A model generated the notes under the pieces. The model had not been told where the DNA came from. It saw only the letters and a program-made list of their open reading frames with translations, and did not search any database. The translations under genes were made by a program, and so were the position numbers. From contig NZ_AUBL01000025.1 in NCBI RefSeq assembly GCF_000429225.1, forward strand, positions 1 to 61,866: DNA of 61,866 bases, given 5' to 3'. Source of the stretch: Actinomyces dentalis DSM 19115 (GTDB taxonomy: Bacteria > Actinomycetota > Actinomycetes > Actinomycetales > Actinomycetaceae). Shown one piece after another: positions 33,996-42,655 of this stretch (within the stretch, counting starts at the first letter, position 1; the number at the start of each line of letters is the position of its first letter).

Positions 33996-36365
33996 ATGGC
34001 GGACCCCCGGGTCAGGAGGACGCAGCAATGGCTCAACACCACCTACGCGTCCCGCGCGGGATGGGTGCCCCTGGAGGAGGACGGACTGACCGGATGGGGC
34101 ACCATCTACGGTCTGCGCCGGGCCCTGCAGGCCGAGCTCGGGATCAGTCGGCTCGCCTCCGGCTTCGGCCCGGCCACCACGAGCGCCTACAAGAACAAGA
34201 TCGGTACGATCAACGCCTCCTTCAAGGGACCGCAGAACATTCTGTGCATCCTCAGCGGAGCCCTGTGGTGCAAGGGGTACACCGCCGTCACGCTCAATTC
34301 CGGGGCGTCCTTCGGCTTCGACGCCCTGGCGGGCTCCGTCGCCTCCGTCTGCGAGGCCCTCGGGCTGGGAACCGGCGCCCCGGGCGTGGACGTGAAGGTC
34401 ATGGCCTCCCTGCTGTCCATGGACGCCTACGAGGTCCTCGGCGCCTACGGCGGAACCTCCGCGATCCGCGAGGTCCAGCGCTGGCTCAACGGCACTTACC
34501 GCAACCGGGAGGATTTCGCACTCGTGCCCTGCGACGGCGTGCACTCCAGATCCGTCCAGACGGCGCTCCTGCTCGCCCTCCAGTACGAGCTCGGGATGGC
34601 CGACGGCGTCGCCAACGGCAACTTCGGCCAGGGCACCAAGAGCGGTCTGAGGGCGAAGGCGAACATCTCAGTCGGCAGCACGGACATCTCCAACCGCTTC
34701 GTCAGGATCTTCCACGCCGCCATGATCCTCAACGGTCTGGACATCTCCCTCAGCATGGGTTTCACCAGCACCACCAGCTCGGTGATCCGGGAGTTCCAGT
34801 CCTTCATGGAGATCCCCCAGACCGGGGCCGGCGACTACACGACCTGGTGCACCCTGCTGGTCTCCTGCGGAGACACCACCATCGCCACCACGGGATTCGA
34901 CACCAGCCACCAGCTCCTGGGCGGCAAGGCCGCCGCCGCGGTGCAACGGGGGTATACGCATGTCGGCCGGTACCTGGTGGGCGAGAACGGCAAGTACCTC
35001 TGCGCGCCCGAGATCGCCGAGCTGCGCACGGCCGGTCTTCGACTCGCGCCGATCTACCAGCGATTCAACGATGAGGTCGCGGACCTGACCCGGGCCAATG
35101 GCATGACCGAGGGCTTCGAGGCCCTGGTCCGGGGCCGGGTGCTCGGGCTCCCCGCGGAGAGCATCATCTACTTCAGCGTTGACTTCGATGCCACGGGGGA
35201 CGTCGTCTCGGGCGCCGTAGCCGAATACTTCGGCGGAGTCAAGGAGATCATGGATGCCGTCGCCTTCTACAACTTCAGGATCGGGGTCTACGCCACTCGG
35301 AACGTCTGCCAGGTCATGATCGACCGCGGCCTGGCGGTCGCCGCCTACGTTTCTGGAATGTCCACGGGTTACTCCGGTAACATGGGATTCCCCATGCCCC
35401 GGGAATGGCACTACAACCAGATCATCGAACTCACTGACGATCTGGGATCCACCACCATAGACCACGTCGTGGTCTCGCGGCGGGCGCAGTCCGTCGATCT
35501 TGCCGCCGTGTCCGGTCCGCCCGTGGAGCAGGACGGCTCATATTCGGAGACGGGGTTCAATGCGCTCTTCCAATGGTACGTCGAGGCGGAGGTGCGGTGC
35601 GAGAAGCTGCTGAAGGCAATTTATGGTTCGAACTCGATCTACATTCCGATGTCCTGGCAGTTCATTCTGGGCTGGATGCGCAAGCCCACTTACTGGGGCA
35701 CCAACAGTTACGGTCTGTGGTTGGTTTACACTCCGGAGGCTGACGATGCCATCATGCATGATGCTCGAGCTGCGTGCGAGGGCGCTCTTAGTCTCAATAT
35801 GACCATGCCCGATACTGTGACGGATGCGGCCCACTGGGCGGTCGCCACCCTCGCCTACGCGATGTGGGACGTCAATATCGAACCTTCGGACTACACGTAC
35901 GGCGACCTCGGCGGCTGGGCCCTCGACCTGTACTCGCTCTTCGGAGAATGGCAGACGAAGGCTTCCGGAGATGATCTCTTCACCTGGGTATTGAGTCATC
36001 TGGGAACGAATGAGAAGTCGTCGTTCGGGAAGGCGGATCTCCTGGCGGACGTGGATGCGTGGTTGGCGATCAAAGTGGACCCGAACCAGCCGGGTTTGCC
36101 TTTCAGGGAGCACCTGCGATCCATCTTCTCCATGTCGCCCGATGAGAGACTTACGGCATTCTTTGAAGATCGTTTCCAATCGAGTGCGGCCAATGTGGAA
36201 TCCGCTTTCTCGGGAATAGCCGACGGGGTCGGTTCCGGTATTTTTAAGGAGATCGGCCTGCAACTGATGAAGCAGGTTGCGGGATTCACTTATCCTCCGA
36301 CGGAAGCGGAGCGTCAGGCACTGGCATCCGCGTTCGTGGAACGACTCACTAGGGGAGTGATGTAG
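33996..36365 (+). CDS. Signal-less PG-binding/DUF1906 protein with variable C-terminus, candidate effector
   Basis: 789 residues. Two similar segments at residues about 5-60 (VRRTQQWLNTTYASRAGWVP) and 150-225 (IREVQRWLNGTYRNREDF), and a third around 230-290, resemble peptidoglycan-binding repeats. Residues about 298-515 form a DUF1906 (Rv2525c-like, glycoside-hydrolase-like) domain: TGFDTSHQLLGG, HVGRYLVGENG, LRLAPIYQRF, IIYFSVDFDATGD, RIGVYATRNVCQ. The last 270 residues match no family I know and have lower GC than the rest. No signal peptide or membrane segment is seen. The ribosome-binding site GAAGGAAGGAG precedes the ATG. A membrane protein follows after 2 nt. A toxin-like role is inference. 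Confidence 0.8.
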   Translation: MADPRVRRTQQWLNTTYASRAGWVPLEEDGLTGWGTIYGLRRALQAELGISRLASGFGPATTSAYKNKIGTINASFKGPQNILCILSGALWCKGYTAVTLNSGASFGFDALAGSVASVCEALGLGTGAPGVDVKVMASLLSMDAYEVLGAYGGTSAIREVQRWLNGTYRNREDFALVPCDGVHSRSVQTALLLALQYELGMADGVANGNFGQGTKSGLRAKANISVGSTDISNRFVRIFHAAMILNGLDISLSMGFTSTTSSVIREFQSFMEIPQTGAGDYTTWCTLLVSCGDTTIATTGFDTSHQLLGGKAAAAVQRGYTHVGRYLVGENGKYLCAPEIAELRTAGLRLAPIYQRFNDEVADLTRANGMTEGFEALVRGRVLGLPAESIIYFSVDFDATGDVVSGAVAEYFGGVKEIMDAVAFYNFRIGVYATRNVCQVMIDRGLAVAAYVSGMSTGYSGNMGFPMPREWHYNQIIELTDDLGSTTIDHVVVSRRAQSVDLAAVSGPPVEQDGSYSETGFNALFQWYVEAEVRCEKLLKAIYGSNSIYIPMSWQFILGWMRKPTYWGTNSYGLWLVYTPEADDAIMHDARAACEGALSLNMTMPDTVTDAAHWAVATLAYAMWDVNIEPSDYTYGDLGGWALDLYSLFGEWQTKASGDDLFTWVLSHLGTNEKSSFGKADLLADVDAWLAIKVDPNQPGLPFREHLRSIFSMSPDERLTAFFEDRFQSSAANVESAFSGIADGVGSGIFKEIGLQLMKQVAGFTYPPTEAERQALASAFVERLTRGVM

Positions 36366-36367
36366 CA

Positions 36368-36979
36368 ATGAAACTAGTGACGCCCTCTCGTGATACTGCG
36401 GTGCGCGGAGCCCTCGCCATCCTCCGTTTCGGAGCCGTTGCTGTCGGATGCATTCTCCTGCTGCATGCTGTCGCATGGACCGCCATGGGATATGGGCTGT
36501 CGATGGTCCGAGCCGTTGAGTCTGTTCATAACAGCATTGAGGCGCGCACCTTGAAGGGCGGTGGTGTATTCGCCCCGGAGTGGTTCTGTCGTGCGGCGGA
36601 GTATTCTCTGGGGTACTGCTTCATCCCCAAGGGCAAACCGCGCGGACGAATCGACGGAATGACCCTGACGGTGATGTTGGTGACGTTGGCCGCCATGGTT
36701 TTTCTTATCGGTTTAATGGCCGGGGCAGAGACTGTCATGCCTGACCGAAAGTGCGTATATGCGCATTGCTGGCCGCATATCTGGCAGGGTCTGGCCCTGG
36801 CCCTTCCTCTTATCGCTGCCGCAACGGTCATGATGGCTATGTCCTGCTTCGCGGACCGCATCGACGTCTGGGTGCGCCGTATCGTCCCGGCGGCGATCCA
36901 ATTCGTGGGCCTGGTCCTACTCGCGCTCCTGTGGGACTACTGGTTCCTCCCCTTCTTCGCCGGGCCTCCGCCCTGGTAA
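36368..36979 (+). CDS. Small low-GC membrane protein, candidate immunity protein
   Basis: 203 residues with about four hydrophobic segments (AVAVGCILLLHAVAWTAMGY; LTVMLVTLAAMVFLIGLMAG; GLALALPLIAAATVMMAMSC; AIQFVGLVLLALLWDYWFLP). A Cys-containing loop (EWFCRAAEYSLGYCFIPKG) lies between the first two. It starts 2 nt after the stop of the 789-residue gene, with GGGAGTG inside the end of that gene as ribosome-binding site. Composition matches the lower-GC C-terminal part of that gene, so the two probably travelled together. No family is recognised; immunity is inferred from position. Confidence 0.65.
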   Translation: MKLVTPSRDTAVRGALAILRFGAVAVGCILLLHAVAWTAMGYGLSMVRAVESVHNSIEARTLKGGGVFAPEWFCRAAEYSLGYCFIPKGKPRGRIDGMTLTVMLVTLAAMVFLIGLMAGAETVMPDRKCVYAHCWPHIWQGLALALPLIAAATVMMAMSCFADRIDVWVRRIVPAAIQFVGLVLLALLWDYWFLPFFAGPPPW

Positions 36980-37063
36980 TCCTCTCCGACCCTGATTCGC
37001 ACGAGGACAACCGCGACGCGCGCTGCGCGCCGCTCAACCCCTTCAATCAGACGAGGAACCATC

Positions 37064-38086
37064 ATGCACTGCATCACCGGTCTGCGAACCGCGCGCCTCA
37101 TTCACCTTTCCCGCCGCAGCCTTCTGACCGGGCTCGGAATCGGAACGGTCGCGCTTCTCGCCGCAACCACACCCGCATCGTGGGCTGCATCCGGCGTCAC
37201 GGCAGGCCTCACCCCCGACCCCGAGACCATTGACGTGGCCACCACCGACGGCACCACCGTGGCGGTACCGGTGCTCCTGGGCGGCATCTTGACCGTATCC
37301 GGGGGCGGCCTGCCCGCGGGGACCCGGATCGCCGTCACCTGGGCCTCCGCTCTCTACGCCGTCGAGGCCGCCCCGGCGCTCACCCGCGGCACGGATGCCT
37401 TCGCCTGCTCCTTCGATGCTCCACCCTCCGATGACGGCACCACCGCCGGCGCCACGGTCGTCCTCGAAGCCGACATGCCCGAGGGCGACTACACTTTGGC
37501 GCTCGGCTCGGTGCGGGCCCTGACCTACCCCGACGACGTCATCGACCCGCCCGCCGCCACCTCCCTGACCCTGGCCCTGCCCGACGGCGACGAGCAGGTC
37601 GCCCAGGAACCCGTCGACACGGGCACGAGCACCGACTCGCTGTGGGGAGCGACCACCGGCGTCATCTGGAGCCCGGCGCGCTGGGGCGCGGGCTACCACC
37701 TGTGGAACCCGGTGGCGGTCGCCATTACCGCCACCGGCCCCTCGCCCGTGCCCGCGGGCACGACGATCGACGTGCAGGTCGATGCGGGCGCCTTCACCGG
37801 CCTGGCGGTCGGCCCGGACGGCGCGGCGGTCCAGGGCTCTGTCGTCGGCGAGGTCCTGAGAGCCTCATACCCGCTGCCGGACGCCGTCGGCGCCCAGGAC
37901 GTCCTCGCCATTCCAGTGCTCGCCACGCTCGCCGACCTGAACGGCGAGCTGCCCGCCTACGAGCCCCCGCTCCTGGCCCTGACCAACGCGGAGGCCTCCA
38001 GCACGCAGCGGCTCACCGGTCTGGAGGCCGCAACCCGGGAGGACAACGCCTTCGACACCGCCAGCCGCGCCCGCTACGGCATGTGA
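37064..38086 (+). CDS. Tat-type secreted protein of unknown function
   Basis: 340 residues. The N-terminus has a twin-arginine motif SRRSLLTGLGIG followed by a hydrophobic stretch and an ASWAA cleavage site, so export through Tat is likely. The mature part is beta-rich, acidic and threonine-rich, without catalytic motifs that I can place (DGTTVAVPVLLGGILTVSGG; WSPARWGAGYHLWNPVAVAI). The GC content returns to the chromosomal level compared with the preceding membrane gene. A GAGGAAC ribosome-binding site precedes the ATG. It may be an envelope-exposed component of the same locus or simply a neighbour. Confidence 0.7.
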   Translation: MHCITGLRTARLIHLSRRSLLTGLGIGTVALLAATTPASWAASGVTAGLTPDPETIDVATTDGTTVAVPVLLGGILTVSGGGLPAGTRIAVTWASALYAVEAAPALTRGTDAFACSFDAPPSDDGTTAGATVVLEADMPEGDYTLALGSVRALTYPDDVIDPPAATSLTLALPDGDEQVAQEPVDTGTSTDSLWGATTGVIWSPARWGAGYHLWNPVAVAITATGPSPVPAGTTIDVQVDAGAFTGLAVGPDGAAVQGSVVGEVLRASYPLPDAVGAQDVLAIPVLATLADLNGELPAYEPPLLALTNAEASSTQRLTGLEAATREDNAFDTASRARYGM

Positions 38087-38182
38087 CTTGACTTGGCTCA
38101 TTGTGGGGCGTTTGGTGGGCCGGGGGCTGATTCTCGTTGGAATTGTGCGGGTTGCGTGGGCGGACTTGCGCACTGGCGCGGG

Positions 38183-38590
38183 GGTGCGAGCCCGTACGTC
38201 CGCACGGTCACGACGGCGTTCCGGGCGGTGCAGATCGCGCACTCCTCTTCCTGGTGGGGGTCGCGCAACATCGAGCACATCGGCTCGGCCCATGACGACG
38301 CCGAGCCGGTGGCGCTCAAGGAGGTCGCCGGGTAACGGCTCAGCCCCGGCCTGTTCGTGCGTCTTTCCGGCGCCACCAGGAGTATCAACCGCGACCCGGG
38401 GGAAACGGGCCCGGACCCTGGCCGGCTGGAAGGGACATGTCGGGGCCTGTCCGACCCCGACCCCGAGCGGTCATCAGCGCCTACCACCGCCTGTGCGGCA
38501 TCGAGAAGTCCCTTGCGCATGTCCAAGTCCGACCTGAGAGTACGCCCCATCTACCATCACCTACGCCAGTCCATCGAGGTCCACCCAACC
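38183..38590 (+). pseudogene. Remnant of an IS1634-family transposase
   Basis: An N-terminal piece (SPYVRTVTTAFRAVQIAHSS, IEHIGSAHDDAEPVALKEV) is followed after a stop by C-terminal pieces in shifted frames (LAGWKGHVG, VISAYHRLCGIEKS, RMSKSDLRVRPIYHHLRQS). These are the two ends of an IS1634/IS1549-type transposase. The central catalytic region is missing, so this is a decayed insertion within the export/effector island. Confidence 0.75.
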
Positions 38591-38639
38591 TCACCCAAGC
38601 CCTCAACAACATCCACCACGACACTGAATGAGCCAAGTC

Positions 38640-38840
38640 GGGCGCGTCGAGCCCTCCGAGTCGCTGCACCAGTAGCCCCGACCGACCGAACCGTTCTACG
38701 AAGGAAGGAGCGCCATGGCGGACCCCCGGGTCAAGAGGATGCGCAAGGACTAGACTGACGTTGTCAACGCCTCAAGGGGTCGCCGAACATTCTGCGCATC
38801 CTCGGCGGAAACCCGTGGTGCAAGTACTGCAAGGTCTGAT
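38640..38840 (+). pseudogene. Shrunken duplicate of the MacB/effector junction
   Basis: 38640-38745 nearly repeats 33905-34015: the last MacB codons (VEPSESLHQ), the spacer, the same GAAGGAAGGAG ribosome-binding site and the start MADPRVKRM. After a deletion of about 170 bp, homology resumes with the region near 34210-34275 (TCGCCGAACATTCTGCGCATC, close to CCGCAGAACATTCTGTGCATC). The frame is closed by a stop at about 38751. This is the remnant of a second effector gene. Confidence 0.85.
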
Positions 38841-38898
38841 GGCCGGTGCGCTGTGAGACCGACGCGATGGGTGCGGGACGGAGGAGTACGGGAATATC

Positions 38899-39468
38899 AT
38901 GAGTAAGAGAAGGGATGTCTTCTTGAAGAGCCTGCTGCGGACGTGCGCGACATCCGCGACGACAGTCCTTGTGATGTTCTGGGGATGGATTGCCGTGATC
39001 TACTTCTCGGGCCTTGACCTCATACTGGGGATTTTTGGGCTTTATGCCCTCGTCCTCGCGCCGGTCGTCGTCATCTGCGCGGACCCCCCGACTAGATGGA
39101 GGGAATCATTGGGGGTCGCCTGGATGATCCGGTCGACGGGCGTGTTCTTGGGATTCTGCCTGGCTTCGACCATGCTCATTCCGCCATTTGATTTGAACAA
39201 CATCCAGGAATTTATGATCTATATCATGGGGTTGACGGCCTTTTACATAGTGCTGTGCGTCGCCCTCATAGGGCCGCGGCGGATCTTCAGGGAGATACTC
39301 GAATCCGACTACCGTCATCGGGGGCGGGCGATTGAAGCGCATTCGGGGAGCGGTGCGGACGTGGTGTACGAGGACCACTTCGATGACGTGTTCGAGGGCT
39401 TCCAGGAGGCGTCCGCGGTAGAAGTCGTGGAGGATCTTCCCGATCTCGATGCGGACGGTGGGTCGTGA
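38899..39468 (+). CDS. Low-GC membrane protein, possible orphan immunity gene
   Basis: 189 residues. Hydrophobic segments are TTVLVMFWGWIAVIYFSGLD, LILGIFGLYALVLAPVVVIC, STGVFLGFCLASTMLIPPFD and MIYIMGLTAFYIVLCVALIG. A hydrophilic, acidic C-terminal tail of about 50 residues ends EDLPDLDADGGS. It lies directly behind the decayed copy of the effector gene, mirroring the position of the membrane gene at 36368, and is likewise poor in GC. No sequence family is recognised. It may protect against a lost or rival effector (inference). Confidence 0.65.
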   Translation: MSKRRDVFLKSLLRTCATSATTVLVMFWGWIAVIYFSGLDLILGIFGLYALVLAPVVVICADPPTRWRESLGVAWMIRSTGVFLGFCLASTMLIPPFDLNNIQEFMIYIMGLTAFYIVLCVALIGPRRIFREILESDYRHRGRAIEAHSGSGADVVYEDHFDDVFEGFQEASAVEVVEDLPDLDADGGS

Positions 39469-39548
39469 AGGCTGTGCGGCGGGCGTCCGGTCGCATTTCC
39501 AGGATCGACCGGGGCGGTGTCCGGGGCCCCGGCGGGCTGAACCCCCCA

Positions 39549-40238
39549 CTACCCGACTGACCCGATGGAGTCGTCCCACAGCAGCAGGTGCGGCGTGATG
39601 GAGGCCAGGTCCTTGACGACCACCAGGCCCGGATCGCCGGGGAAGAGCTTGGTCTCGCCGCCCACCTGGATGACCCGCAGGTCGTTGGAGCGCGCCGAGG
39701 CCGCCCCCGTGGCGGAGTCCTCGACGACGACGCACTCCTCGGGGCTCAGGCCGAGGCGCTCGATCGCCGCCGCGTAGGGCGCGGGGGTGGGCTTGCCCGG
39801 CAGCCCGTCGTCGCCGGTGACCAGTTCGACGAACACGTCGCCCAGCGCGTGGGCGACCGCCTCGACAATGGGGCGCGGGGACTGGGTGACAATGACCTGG
39901 GCCAGCCCGATCTCGTTGAGCGTGGCGGTGATGCTCCTGGCGCCGGGAAGGATCGGGGGATCGGCGCGGACGGCCGCCTCGACCCGGGCCGATATCTCGG
40001 CGAAGACCTCGGCGGTGGCGGGGTCCTGGGGCGAGGCCGTGGCGCCGGTCTCGGCGATGAGCTCGCAGGTGCGCGCAATGGACGCCCCCGCAATGCCCGC
40101 GACCTGCTCGGGGGTGACGGTCCCGCCCCGCTCCCGGCAGCAGTTGCGGAAGGACTCGTCCCACAGGGGCTGGGAGTCCATGAGCGTACCGTCCATGTCC
40201 CACAGGACGGCTCTGATATAGCGGCCGGTATTGGTCAT
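39549..40238 (-). CDS. HAD-superfamily phosphatase (beta-PGM-like)
   Basis: 229 residues. Motif I LWDMDGTLMDSQPLWD contains the nucleophile Asp and the acid/base Asp. Motif II is VTQSPR, the motif III Lys is in LPGKPTPAPY, and motif IV is VVVEDSATGAASA. The helical cap matches subfamily I (beta-phosphoglucomutase or 2-deoxyglucose-6-phosphatase-like). It is the last gene of the PTS operon and overlaps the upstream membrane gene by 4 bp (ATGA), with GGAGGAG as ribosome-binding site. It probably dephosphorylates the sugar phosphate, or an analogue, imported by the PTS. Confidence 0.88.
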   Translation of the reverse strand: MTNTGRYIRAVLWDMDGTLMDSQPLWDESFRNCCRERGGTVTPEQVAGIAGASIARTCELIAETGATASPQDPATAEVFAEISARVEAAVRADPPILPGARSITATLNEIGLAQVIVTQSPRPIVEAVAHALGDVFVELVTGDDGLPGKPTPAPYAAAIERLGLSPEECVVVEDSATGAASARSNDLRVIQVGGETKLFPGDPGLVVVKDLASITPHLLLWDDSIGSVG

Positions 40239-40846
40239 GTCTCCTCCTGCGGGGACTCGGTCTGCGAGGACTTCTTCTGCGGGGACTCGGTCTGCGAAGA
40301 TTCCTTCTCCGGGGACTCGTTCTCCGGAGGCTCTGTCTCCGGTGCGCGCTTTGGAGCGCCGTTGCGGCGGCGCTTGCGGGCCTTCTTGGCCGCCCGCTGC
40401 TCGTGCTTGGCCGTCTTCTCCCGGGCCCACTCGATCTGCTCGGCGAGCCACGCCTTGGCCGGGGCGGTGAGCATCTTGTTGTCCCGGAGCAGACCGGAGG
40501 CGCGCAGATCGATGAACTGGAGGTACTCCGGGTTGCGGGTGCGCCCGTACTGGCGCCGGGCCTCCTGGAGGTCCGAGACGACACCGGCCACCTGCCGCTC
40601 GATCATGTGGCGCCCCAGCAGCAGGAAGACCGCCAGGGCGAGGGCGACCACGCTCCCGTACCCCCTGGTCAGCGGGTAGAGGAGCCCGGCGAGCACCGAC
40701 AGGCCCATGGCCGGCCCCATCATGCCGTAGGTGTAGCCCTCCGGGCGCTTGTCGTCGTAGCCGCGCGCCCACTGGCGGATCTTGGCGCGCCCGTCGGGGT
40801 CGCCGCCGTTGAACCAGTCGCGGATCCTGGTGCCCAGCCCCGCCAT
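40235..40846 (-). CDS. Membrane protein of the PTS operon with charged repeat tail
   Basis: 203 residues. Two hydrophobic segments near the N-terminal third (GPAMGLSVLAGLLYPLTRGY; VVALALAVFLLLGRHMIER) are followed by a long basic helical region (KTAKHEQRAAKKARKRRRNG). The tail is built of repeated ES/QTESPQKKSS units. The stop overlaps the next HAD gene, and the start overlaps the stop of the gene upstream (TGATG). The function is unknown. Tight coupling on both sides suggests that it serves the two phosphatases or the transporter. Confidence 0.7.
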   Translation of the reverse strand: MAGLGTRIRDWFNGGDPDGRAKIRQWARGYDDKRPEGYTYGMMGPAMGLSVLAGLLYPLTRGYGSVVALALAVFLLLGRHMIERQVAGVVSDLQEARRQYGRTRNPEYLQFIDLRASGLLRDNKMLTAPAKAWLAEQIEWAREKTAKHEQRAAKKARKRRRNGAPKRAPETEPPENESPEKESSQTESPQKKSSQTESPQEET

Positions 40847-41667
40847 CAGCGCCCCTCCCCGAGAGCGCCGGCCCGGGCCCCGGGCCCGAGGATGGAGTCG
40901 ACGAGCTCGGCCAGGGAGCCCGCGGTGCGCTCGCACGCGGCGGTGACCTCCGCGGGGGACCAGGGCAGGGCGACGGCGTGGTCGGCGACGGCGTGCATGG
41001 GGATATCGTTCCACGAGTCGCCGATCGTCCAGGTCTCCACGCTCTCGCCCGGGTGGGGACCGTCGGGGCGGGTGAGCCAGGCGATCAGGTCGTTCAGGCC
41101 CGTGCCCTTGGTCGCCCCGGCGGGAATGACGTCGAGGAACTCCTGGTTGCGCACCACCTCGAGCTGCTCGCCCCAGCGCCCGGCGAGGTCGGCGACGATG
41201 CGCTCGCGCACGTCGTCGTCGCGCACCCGCATGGGCACCCCGATGAAGCGGTGCCCGCTCATCTCCCCGGGCGTCATGGGGACGAACACCTGGAGGATCG
41301 GGGAGATCTCGTGGTAGGTGTCCGAAATGATGTAGTCGGTCTCCAGGGTGGTGGCGAAGACCGTCAGCCCGTCGATCCCCTGGAGGGACATGACGATCTC
41401 GTGCGCCAGGCCGTCGGGCAGGAAACGGGATGTCAGCACGCGGTAGTCGCCGTCGGCGAGCACCGCGCCGGTGAAGGCGACCGCGTAGTCGAAGGCGACG
41501 CCCTCGGGTTCGAGGGTGTCGCGGGTGGCGAAGACGGACTTGCCGGTGTCCACCACGAGCAGGTTCCCGGCCGCCCTCCACCGCCTCATGGCGTCGAGGT
41601 CGGCGGGGGGGACCTTCCGGTCGAACAGGATCGTGCCGTCGAGATCGGTGGCGATGAGCTGGGGCAT
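40846..41667 (-). CDS. HAD-IIB family sugar-phosphate phosphatase (Cof-like)
   Basis: 273 residues. Motif I is LIATDLDGTILFDRK, with DxD at residues 8 and 10. VDTGKS is motif II. The C2B cap spans about residues 85-190. KGTGLNDLI supplies the Lys, and TIGDSWNDIPMHAVADHAVA is motif IV with the metal-binding Asp pair. Related enzymes hydrolyse hexose phosphates or mannosyl-glycerate phosphates. It follows the IID gene after a hairpin at 41720-41757 and is translationally coupled to the membrane gene. Confidence 0.88.
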   Translation of the reverse strand: MPQLIATDLDGTILFDRKVPPADLDAMRRWRAAGNLLVVDTGKSVFATRDTLEPEGVAFDYAVAFTGAVLADGDYRVLTSRFLPDGLAHEIVMSLQGIDGLTVFATTLETDYIISDTYHEISPILQVFVPMTPGEMSGHRFIGVPMRVRDDDVRERIVADLAGRWGEQLEVVRNQEFLDVIPAGATKGTGLNDLIAWLTRPDGPHPGESVETWTIGDSWNDIPMHAVADHAVALPWSPAEVTAACERTAGSLAELVDSILGPGARAGALGEGR

Positions 41668-41719
41668 TTATCTGTACTCCTCGGATTTCCGGGTGCTGGT
41701 ACGGCCGTGGCCCGGGGCG

Positions 41720-41757
41720 GACGGGGCCGCCGGGAGGGTGTCCCCGGCGGCCCCGTC
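41720..41757 (-). terminator. Hairpin between PTS IID and the HAD genes
   Basis: GACGGGGCCGCCGGG (41720-41734) pairs perfectly with 41743-41757 across an 8-nt loop. There is no U-tract. It may attenuate transcription into the phosphatase genes or protect the PTS mRNA. Confidence 0.65.
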
Positions 41758-41780
41758 GGTGCCCGCGGCGCGGCGCGGCG

Positions 41781-42635
41781 TCACCCCAGGAAGCCGGTCC
41801 AGGCGCCCAGGATGCCGATGGCGAACATGCCCATGATGATCCACAGGGCGTTGATCTTCTTATTGAGCAGGTACATGCACGCGAAGGTCAGGCCGAGCGC
41901 GGCGGCGCCGGGCAGCAGGTTGTCCAGGATGTTCTGGAGGGTCGTCACGGTGACGATCCCGGTCTTCTGGTCGGTCGCCGTGGAGACGACGAGGGGGAAC
42001 TTGATGGTCGTCCACTTGGAGACCAGGGCTCCCATGACGAACAGACCGGTGATGGCCGCGATCTGCGTAATGCGCTTGAGCTGGCCGCCGCCGACCTCGG
42101 TGACCATGGCGGTGCCGCGCTCGTAGCCCAGCCTCAGGCCGTACCAGCGCACGAGGACGCGGATGACGTTGATGCCGAAGAAGTAGACGAGCGGGCCGAG
42201 CCAGGAGCCGGTGGCCGCCAGGGATGCGCCCAGGGCCCCCAGCACCGGGCGGGCGGTGCCCCAGAAGATGGGGTCGCCGACGCCGGCCAGCGGCCCCATG
42301 AGGCCGATCTTGACGTTGGTGATGGTGTCGTCCTCGATGCCCTCGCCCTTGGCGCGCTGCTCCTCCATGGCGGCGGTGACGCCGAAGACGACCGAGGAGA
42401 TCCACGGGTGGGTGTTGTAGAACTCCAGGTGGCGCTTGAGCGCGGCCGCCTGCTGGGTCTTGTCGTCCGGGTAGAACTTCTTGATGGCGGGCATGAGGGT
42501 GATGCAGAAGCCGATGGCCTGCATGCGCTCGAAGTTGAAGGACCCGAGCAGGAAGGTGGAGCGCCAGTACATGCTCCGCAGGTCCTTGGTGGTGAGCATG
42601 CGCTCGGGGGCGGAGGTGTTCGCCTCGGTGGTCAT
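41781..42635 (-). CDS. PTS mannose/fructose/sorbose family, IID component
   Basis: 284 residues. It is a membrane subunit that forms the sugar channel with IIC. The N-terminus has the family motif RSMYWRSTFLLGSFNFERMQ, followed by HPWISSVVFGVTAAMEEQRA and IGLMGPLAGVGDPIFWGTAR, the strongly conserved part of IID. It ends with a membrane helix containing LWIIMGMFAIGILGAW. The start is 20 nt downstream of the IIC stop with GGAAGGAAG as ribosome-binding site. Confidence 0.95.
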   Translation of the reverse strand: MTTEANTSAPERMLTTKDLRSMYWRSTFLLGSFNFERMQAIGFCITLMPAIKKFYPDDKTQQAAALKRHLEFYNTHPWISSVVFGVTAAMEEQRAKGEGIEDDTITNVKIGLMGPLAGVGDPIFWGTARPVLGALGASLAATGSWLGPLVYFFGINVIRVLVRWYGLRLGYERGTAMVTEVGGGQLKRITQIAAITGLFVMGALVSKWTTIKFPLVVSTATDQKTGIVTVTTLQNILDNLLPGAAALGLTFACMYLLNKKINALWIIMGMFAIGILGAWTGFLG

Positions 42636-42655
42636 GATCGTGCTTCCTTCCGCGT

